This document shows, piece by piece, positions 4,760 to 8,316 of a stretch of DNA of 8,316 nt. Positions within the stretch are counted from its first letter, which is position 1, and every line of letters starts with the position of its first letter. A program made the translations under genes and the position numbers. Below the pieces are notes generated by a model. It was not told the origin of the DNA, did no database searches, and saw nothing but the letters and a program-made list of their open reading frames with translations. Source of the DNA: Candidatus Desantisiibacteriota bacterium (GTDB lineage: Bacteria > UBA9089 > CG2-30-40-21); contig JACQYP010000068.1 in assembly GCA_016208205.1 (NCBI GenBank), positions 1 through 8,316 on the forward strand, written 5' to 3'.

Positions 4760-5848
4760 ATGGTAGAATTTAACGATCTGCTTGCCTTAATGATTGAAAA
4801 GGGTGCCACGGATCTTCATCTCAAGGTTGGTAAGCCGCCAATATTTCGGGTTAAGGGAAAGATTGCCCTATTGCAGGGACCGCCGGTTGCCGCTGAGGAT
4901 ATAAAACGGTTCAGCTGCTCTATCATGGATGAAGATCATACTCAAAAGTTTGAAAAAAGACGGTGGATTGATCTTTCCTATAGTATTCGCGGGCTTTCAA
5001 GATTCAGGACAAATATCTATTATCAAAGAGGAACCATGGCTATGGCTGTCCGAGCAATTCCCTTTAAGGTACCAAGTATTGATGATCTTGGACTTCCTGA
5101 TGTTGTCAGGGATCTAAGCCTTAAATCAAATGGATTGGTTCTGGTAACAGGACCTACCGGATCGGGAAAATCAACTACGCTGGCATCCATCATTGATTAT
5201 ATCAATTCTAACAGGGAATGTCATATTGCTACCATTGAAGACCCAATCGAATACTTGTTTCAGGACAAAAAGGCAACAGTCACTCAACGGGAAGTAGGAC
5301 AAGATACAAAAACCATGAATGATGCTCTGATAGCCATATTCAGACAGGATCCGGATGTTATCCTGCTTGGAGAATTACGAGACTTAAAGGATGTTAAGGT
5401 TGCCTTACAGGCAGCAGAAACAGGACACCTTGTCCTTTCTACCCTTCATACAACCAGTGCTGCCCAGACAATAGAAAGAATATTAACCCTATTCCCCTCT
5501 GAGTATCAATCTCAGGTACGAATGCAGCTTTCCCTTTGTTTACAGGGGGTAATTACCCAACGATTACTAAAAACAAAAGATGAACTTGGTCGGGTAGCTG
5601 CAGCAGAAATAATGGTTAATTCTCCAACCATTAAAACATACATTGAAAAAGGAAGCACCTCAAATATATATAATGCTATTTCATCAGGTGTAAATGTTTA
5701 TCGGATGCAAACCCTGGAACAATCATTAATTGCTCTGGTAGCCAATGATGTCGTTACATTTCAAGAAGCATATCTGGCATGTAATAATCCGGATATCCTT
5801 AAACGAACGCTACAGGGATTTGGGGTAGAGGTACCGGAGATGATGTAA
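4760..5848 (+). CDS. pilT: Type IV pilus retraction ATPase, PilT family
   Basis: This 362-residue cytoplasmic ATPase of the secretion/pilus GspE-PilT superfamily would power pilus retraction and hence twitching, uptake or surface sensing. An N-terminal PAS-like domain begins with ATDLHLKVGKPPIFRVKG (16-33), the family signature. Next come Walker A GPTGSGKST (131-139, Lys137), Asp box IATIEDPIEY (156-165), QREVGQDT (176-183), Walker B DPDVILLGELRD (197-208, catalytic Glu205), and His box TGHLVLSTLHT (221-231). The length is typical of PilT rather than PilB. The C-terminal motif, usually close to AIRNLIRE, reads TIKTYIEKG (290-298), so it is degenerate and PilU-like or other PilT paralogues are possible. 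It starts 48 bases after purQ, with the G-rich site GCGGGGG about 9 bases upstream. No other pilus gene is visible. Confidence 0.88.
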   Translation: MVEFNDLLALMIEKGATDLHLKVGKPPIFRVKGKIALLQGPPVAAEDIKRFSCSIMDEDHTQKFEKRRWIDLSYSIRGLSRFRTNIYYQRGTMAMAVRAIPFKVPSIDDLGLPDVVRDLSLKSNGLVLVTGPTGSGKSTTLASIIDYINSNRECHIATIEDPIEYLFQDKKATVTQREVGQDTKTMNDALIAIFRQDPDVILLGELRDLKDVKVALQAAETGHLVLSTLHTTSAAQTIERILTLFPSEYQSQVRMQLSLCLQGVITQRLLKTKDELGRVAAAEIMVNSPTIKTYIEKGSTSNIYNAISSGVNVYRMQTLEQSLIALVANDVVTFQEAYLACNNPDILKRTLQGFGVEVPEMM

Positions 5849-5856
5849 TCTGAAAC

Positions 5857-5862
5857 AAGGAG
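5857..5862 (+). promoter_or_regulatory. Ribosome binding site of the coiled-coil gene
   Basis: AAGGAG (5857-5862) lies nine bases before the ATG at 5872, inside the 23-base gap after pilT. This supports the small downstream frame as a translated gene co-transcribed with pilT. Confidence 0.7.
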
Positions 5863-5871
5863 AGTGAGACA

Positions 5872-6243
5872 ATGCAGGAAGCAAAGAGTGATTTTTCTAA
5901 ATTGGCAGCAAAGATATGGGAAAGTGAGGAACAAAGGGGTAGCCTTGAGGCTCAGATTAAGGAAAAAGAGGAGCTGATTAAAAAAAATGAAAAAACCATT
6001 GAAGAACTGAAAAAAATGTTAAAGGAAAAAGATGAAGAAATAAAAAAGATTCCAGAAATTAAAGAAATGCTGGAAAAACAAAAGCAAGAATCTCATCTTG
6101 AAAAAGAACGATTAATAAGAAATAATCAAGGCATGATAAATGAGCTGAAAACAGAATTGGATAAGAAAAAAAGGGAATTGATGGAAGAAAAGGGGAAAAC
6201 CCTTATTCAGTTTATTGTTTCAAAATATGTTAAGAAGGAATAA
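5872..6243 (+). CDS. Small coiled-coil protein downstream of pilT, function unknown
   Basis: This 123-residue soluble protein belongs to no family I recognise. Nearly the whole chain, from about residue 18 to 110, is rich in Glu, Lys, Leu and Ile with heptad-like spacing (for example KEKEELIKKNEKTIEELKK, 30-48), indicating a long coiled coil interrupted by Pro61. The C-terminus differs: TLIQFIVSKYVKKE (110-123) is hydrophobic then basic, perhaps a short amphipathic helix that docks to a partner or membrane. There is no signal peptide. It follows pilT by 23 bases with a good ribosome site, so it is probably in the same operon; a role beside the PilT ATPase is only an inference from position. 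Such low-complexity coiled coils give misleading matches in searches. The 54 bases after its stop, before the converging gene, show no clear terminator. Confidence 0.75.
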   Translation: MQEAKSDFSKLAAKIWESEEQRGSLEAQIKEKEELIKKNEKTIEELKKMLKEKDEEIKKIPEIKEMLEKQKQESHLEKERLIRNNQGMINELKTELDKKKRELMEEKGKTLIQFIVSKYVKKE

Positions 6244-6297
6244 ATATTTTGGCACATTCATTGATTTGTTAGATTGCTTCAGTTGATTCTGTTCCAA

Positions 6298-6834
6298 TTA
6301 CTGATATTCATAAGCACCTGTATCAACTATGCCGTTCACTGTTCGTTGCCTGCCGTCTTTATCTATAATGAGCCAGGCGGGAACAGCAGAATTTGTGCCG
6401 GCATCTATACAGGGAGAGCCTGCTTTAAGATGATAGTCACCGTTACCCTCAAACAGAGGATCTGAACTGATGCTCCCCGTTCCAACCACACATTTATAGT
6501 AATTATTAGCCGTAGTTGTGCCATTGCCCCAAACGCAGTTGTAGCCAACGGTTAAAGTACCGGAAGAGTAATTGCTGATACCATAAACCTCCTCGCTGCT
6601 GCTGGTGCCGTTGTTTGTAATGATATTATTGAGGATGGTTAGAGAAAAGGAGTTACATTCAATGCCATCATTCTTATTGCCTGTGATTGTATTGTTAATG
6701 ATATCCGGAGAAGAAGAGGTGGAGTAAATACCATCATCTCTGTTCTTTGCTATGATGTTGTTCGCAATAGTTGGGGCAGAGGATTCCTTGCAGAAAATAC
6801 CATTATTATTCCCTATTTGCTTGTGATGGTGTTG
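6298..6834 (-). pseudogene. C-terminal part of the secreted beta-helix protein, separated by a frameshift
   Basis: The minus-strand frame from 6834 to a TAA at 6300-6298 is open without interruption and continues the beta-helix of the upstream gene in a different frame. It carries three further PbH1-like rungs recognisable by NNGIFC, NRDDGIYS and NKNDGIEC, each beside NNII or NNTI. It then ends in a choice-of-anchor-Q-like tail: DPLFEGNGDYHLKAGSPCID, followed by DKDGRQR, GIVDTGAYEYQ and the stop. This tail normally ends secreted beta-helix proteins, so the gene terminates here as expected. The segment has no credible ribosome site or start of its own, so unless the frame is restored it is not made. 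A base-calling or assembly error is a real alternative to a true mutation. Confidence 0.75.
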
Positions 6835-8316
6835 CTATTAATGGTCGGAGAGGATCCGTTACTGCAATAGATGCCATTAAGCCTGTTTGCTACGATTATA
6901 TTGTTTATGATGGCCGGATCTGCACCATCTTTGCAATATATTCCATTGCCTTCAGGTAAACTCCCTGTTGCTCCGGTAATTCTGAATCCATCTATAATTG
7001 CTTTATTTGTAGTAGTACCTTCAAAGTTTACTGTGCTTGCAGTTCCAATCCCTGAGGCATCAATCGTTGTCTGGGTTGCCCCTGCCCCAATCAGAGAAAT
7101 CCATTTGCTGATATAAATCGCTTCTGTATAAGTGCCGGCAGCAACTGAAACAGTTCCCCCAATATTGTAAATATTCAGCCCAGCCTGAATGGTCTTTCTG
7201 GGGCCAACAATACTACCCTGAAATGTAGGGCTTGAACCATCATAGGTATCGTTTCCTATATCGCTGTTTACATAGACAATCCTATCCCCTGCAGAAACGA
7301 AAAAAGTTGCAATGATATGGCTGGAGGTAATATTAACAAAGGTGTAGCTCTCTGTTGCCCCGATTGAATGTCCGTCTACCATCACATCTGCTATATAATA
7401 GTTGGTATCAGGGTCGATGGTAAATGTCTGGGTTGCTCCATAATTTATTGTTAGAGTCCCTGAAGGGGTAATATTCCCATTAGCCTCAGCCTGAGCGGTG
7501 ATGGTGTAGGTATTAATGGCAAAGGCGGCTGCAATGGTATGGCTGGAGGTAACATTAATAAAGGTGTAACTCCCTGTTGCTCCAACGGAACTTTCATCTA
7601 CCACCACATCTGCTATATGGTAGCCAGTATCAGGGGTGATGGTGAATACCCGGGTTGCCCCATAATTTATTGTTAGCGTCCCTGAAGGGGTAATGCTCCC
7701 ATTAGCCTCAGCCTGAGCTGTGATGATGTAGATATTAATGGCAAAGGCGGCTGCAATGGAATGGTTGGTGGTAATATTAACAAATGTGTAACTCCCTGTT
7801 GCTCCAACGGAACTTCCATCTACCACCACATCCGCTATATGGTAGCCAGTATCAGGGGTGATGGTGAATGTTCGGGTTGCTCCATGTCTTATTGTTAGCG
7901 TCCCTGAAGGGGTAATGCTCCCATTAGCCTCAGCCTGAGCTGTGATGGTGTAAGTATTAGTAGCAAAGGCGACTACAATGGAATGGTTGGTAGTAATATT
8001 AACAAAGGTGTAACTCCCTGTTGCCCCGACCGGACTTCCATCCACCAGCACATCCGCTATATGGTAGCCAATATCAGGGGTAATGGTGAATGCCCGGGTT
8101 GCCCCATGGCTTATTGTTAGCGTTCCTGAAGGGGTAATGCTTCCATTAGCCTCAGCTTTGGCTGTGATGGTGTAGGTATTAATGGCGAAGAAGGCCACAA
8201 TAGTATGGTTGGTGGTAATATTAACAAAGGTGTAGCTCCCTGTTGCCCCGATTGAACTTCCATCCACCACCACATCCGCTATATGGTAGCCAATATCAGG
8301 GGTAATGGTGAATGCC
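6813..8316 (-). CDS. Large secreted repeat protein: divergent InlB B-repeats plus right-handed beta-helix (partial, frameshifted)
   Basis: The frame is open from the right edge (first whole codon at 8315) to a TAG at 6815-6813, giving 500 residues of a protein whose N-terminus lies outside the window. Domains in order: about 345 residues of tandem 74-residue modules of the type TYTITAQAEANGSITPSGTL followed by TITPDTGYHIADVVVDG and YTFVNITTNH, matching the divergent InlB B-repeat/bacterial repeat family; then a beta-helix cap (IVYVNSDIGNDTYDGSSPTF, GPRKTIQAGL, GGTVSVAAGTYTEAI, SLIGAGATQTTIDA) of the DUF1565/pectate-lyase-like kind; then PbH1 rungs with NGIYC. Such proteins are normally exported and sit at or beyond the cell surface. 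The frame stops in mid-rung (NTITSK), and the missing remainder follows in another frame (6298-6834). The start is not in view; GTG codons inside the repeat are not starts. The gene converges on the pilT block. Confidence 0.85.
   Translation of the reverse strand, partial: AFTITPDIGYHIADVVVDGSSIGATGSYTFVNITTNHTIVAFFAINTYTITAKAEANGSITPSGTLTISHGATRAFTITPDIGYHIADVLVDGSPVGATGSYTFVNITTNHSIVVAFATNTYTITAQAEANGSITPSGTLTIRHGATRTFTITPDTGYHIADVVVDGSSVGATGSYTFVNITTNHSIAAAFAINIYIITAQAEANGSITPSGTLTINYGATRVFTITPDTGYHIADVVVDESSVGATGSYTFINVTSSHTIAAAFAINTYTITAQAEANGNITPSGTLTINYGATQTFTIDPDTNYYIADVMVDGHSIGATESYTFVNITSSHIIATFFVSAGDRIVYVNSDIGNDTYDGSSPTFQGSIVGPRKTIQAGLNIYNIGGTVSVAAGTYTEAIYISKWISLIGAGATQTTIDASGIGTASTVNFEGTTTNKAIIDGFRITGATGSLPEGNGIYCKDGADPAIINNIIVANRLNGIYCSNGSSPTINSNTITSK
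7299..8316. repeat. Tandem 222-bp coding repeats
   Basis: A unit of exactly 222 bp repeats without gaps. The same marker (the GAATGCC-type end of the unit) recurs at 8316, 8094, 7872, 7650 and 7428. Four whole units (7429-8316) and about 130 bp of a fifth (7299-7428) are in view, and the array continues past the edge. The two units at the right differ at about 23 of 222 positions by eye, roughly 90 percent identity; the last unit is the most diverged. Each unit encodes one 74-residue module of the secreted protein. Confidence 0.92.

Noticed and set aside
6244..6297. Bidirectional terminator between the convergent coiled-coil and beta-helix genes.
   Set aside because: Expected at this place, but I find no convincing stem-loop with a T tract on either strand.
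6274..7116. Short plus-strand frames opposite the beta-helix gene.
   Set aside because: They mirror the minus-strand coding sequence, which has clear domain content and normal repeats.
7299..8316. A CRISPR-like array from the regular repeat spacing.
   Set aside because: The repeats are 222 bp, directly adjacent, without unique spacers, and encode protein modules.

Overview
This window looks like ordinary chromosome from an AT-leaning Gram-negative (diderm) bacterium. The evidence is an outer-membrane PorV/UPF0164-type barrel with a signal peptide, a PilT-type pilus retraction ATPase and a large secreted repeat/beta-helix protein, next to NAD, fatty-acid and purine biosynthesis genes. Short palindromic repeats sit between genes, as in many uncultured candidate-phylum and other free-living genomes. 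The sequence alone does not let me name the phylum.

Layout. At the left edge is the 3' tail of a plus-strand gene of unknown function (1-126). It is followed directly by a MITE-like element with 13-bp perfect terminal inverted repeats (132-262). A minus-strand operon is read from about 2851 leftward: an outer-membrane PorV-like protein, nadC (quinolinate phosphoribosyltransferase), accB (biotin carboxyl carrier protein, start overlapping the nadC stop), and then a short doubtful reading frame (320-478) that may be a gene remnant. A compact divergent promoter region (2822-2950) separates this operon from a plus-strand block: an ECF-transporter T-component gene (apparently transcribed without a leader), a palindromic repeat, purS, purQ, pilT and a small coiled-coil protein gene. 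From the right edge a long minus-strand gene converges on that block. It encodes at least 4.6 copies of a 74-residue divergent InlB B-repeat-type module, then a right-handed beta-helix, then a choice-of-anchor-Q-like C-terminus. Its reading frame is broken once, within 6813-6834.

How the genes work together. purS and purQ supply two of the three parts of the split FGAM synthetase; purL is not here. accB supplies the biotin carrier of acetyl-CoA carboxylase; accC is not next to it. nadC makes nicotinate mononucleotide for NAD. pilT and the coiled-coil gene are close enough to be co-transcribed with each other and perhaps with purSQ. The surface-related genes (PorV-like, PilT, repeat/beta-helix protein) do not form one recognisable system. 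I found no convincing novel defence or mobile system. The observations most worth checking are the leaderless ecfT promoter, the palindromic repeats that can corrupt gene starts, and the frameshift in the large secreted protein.
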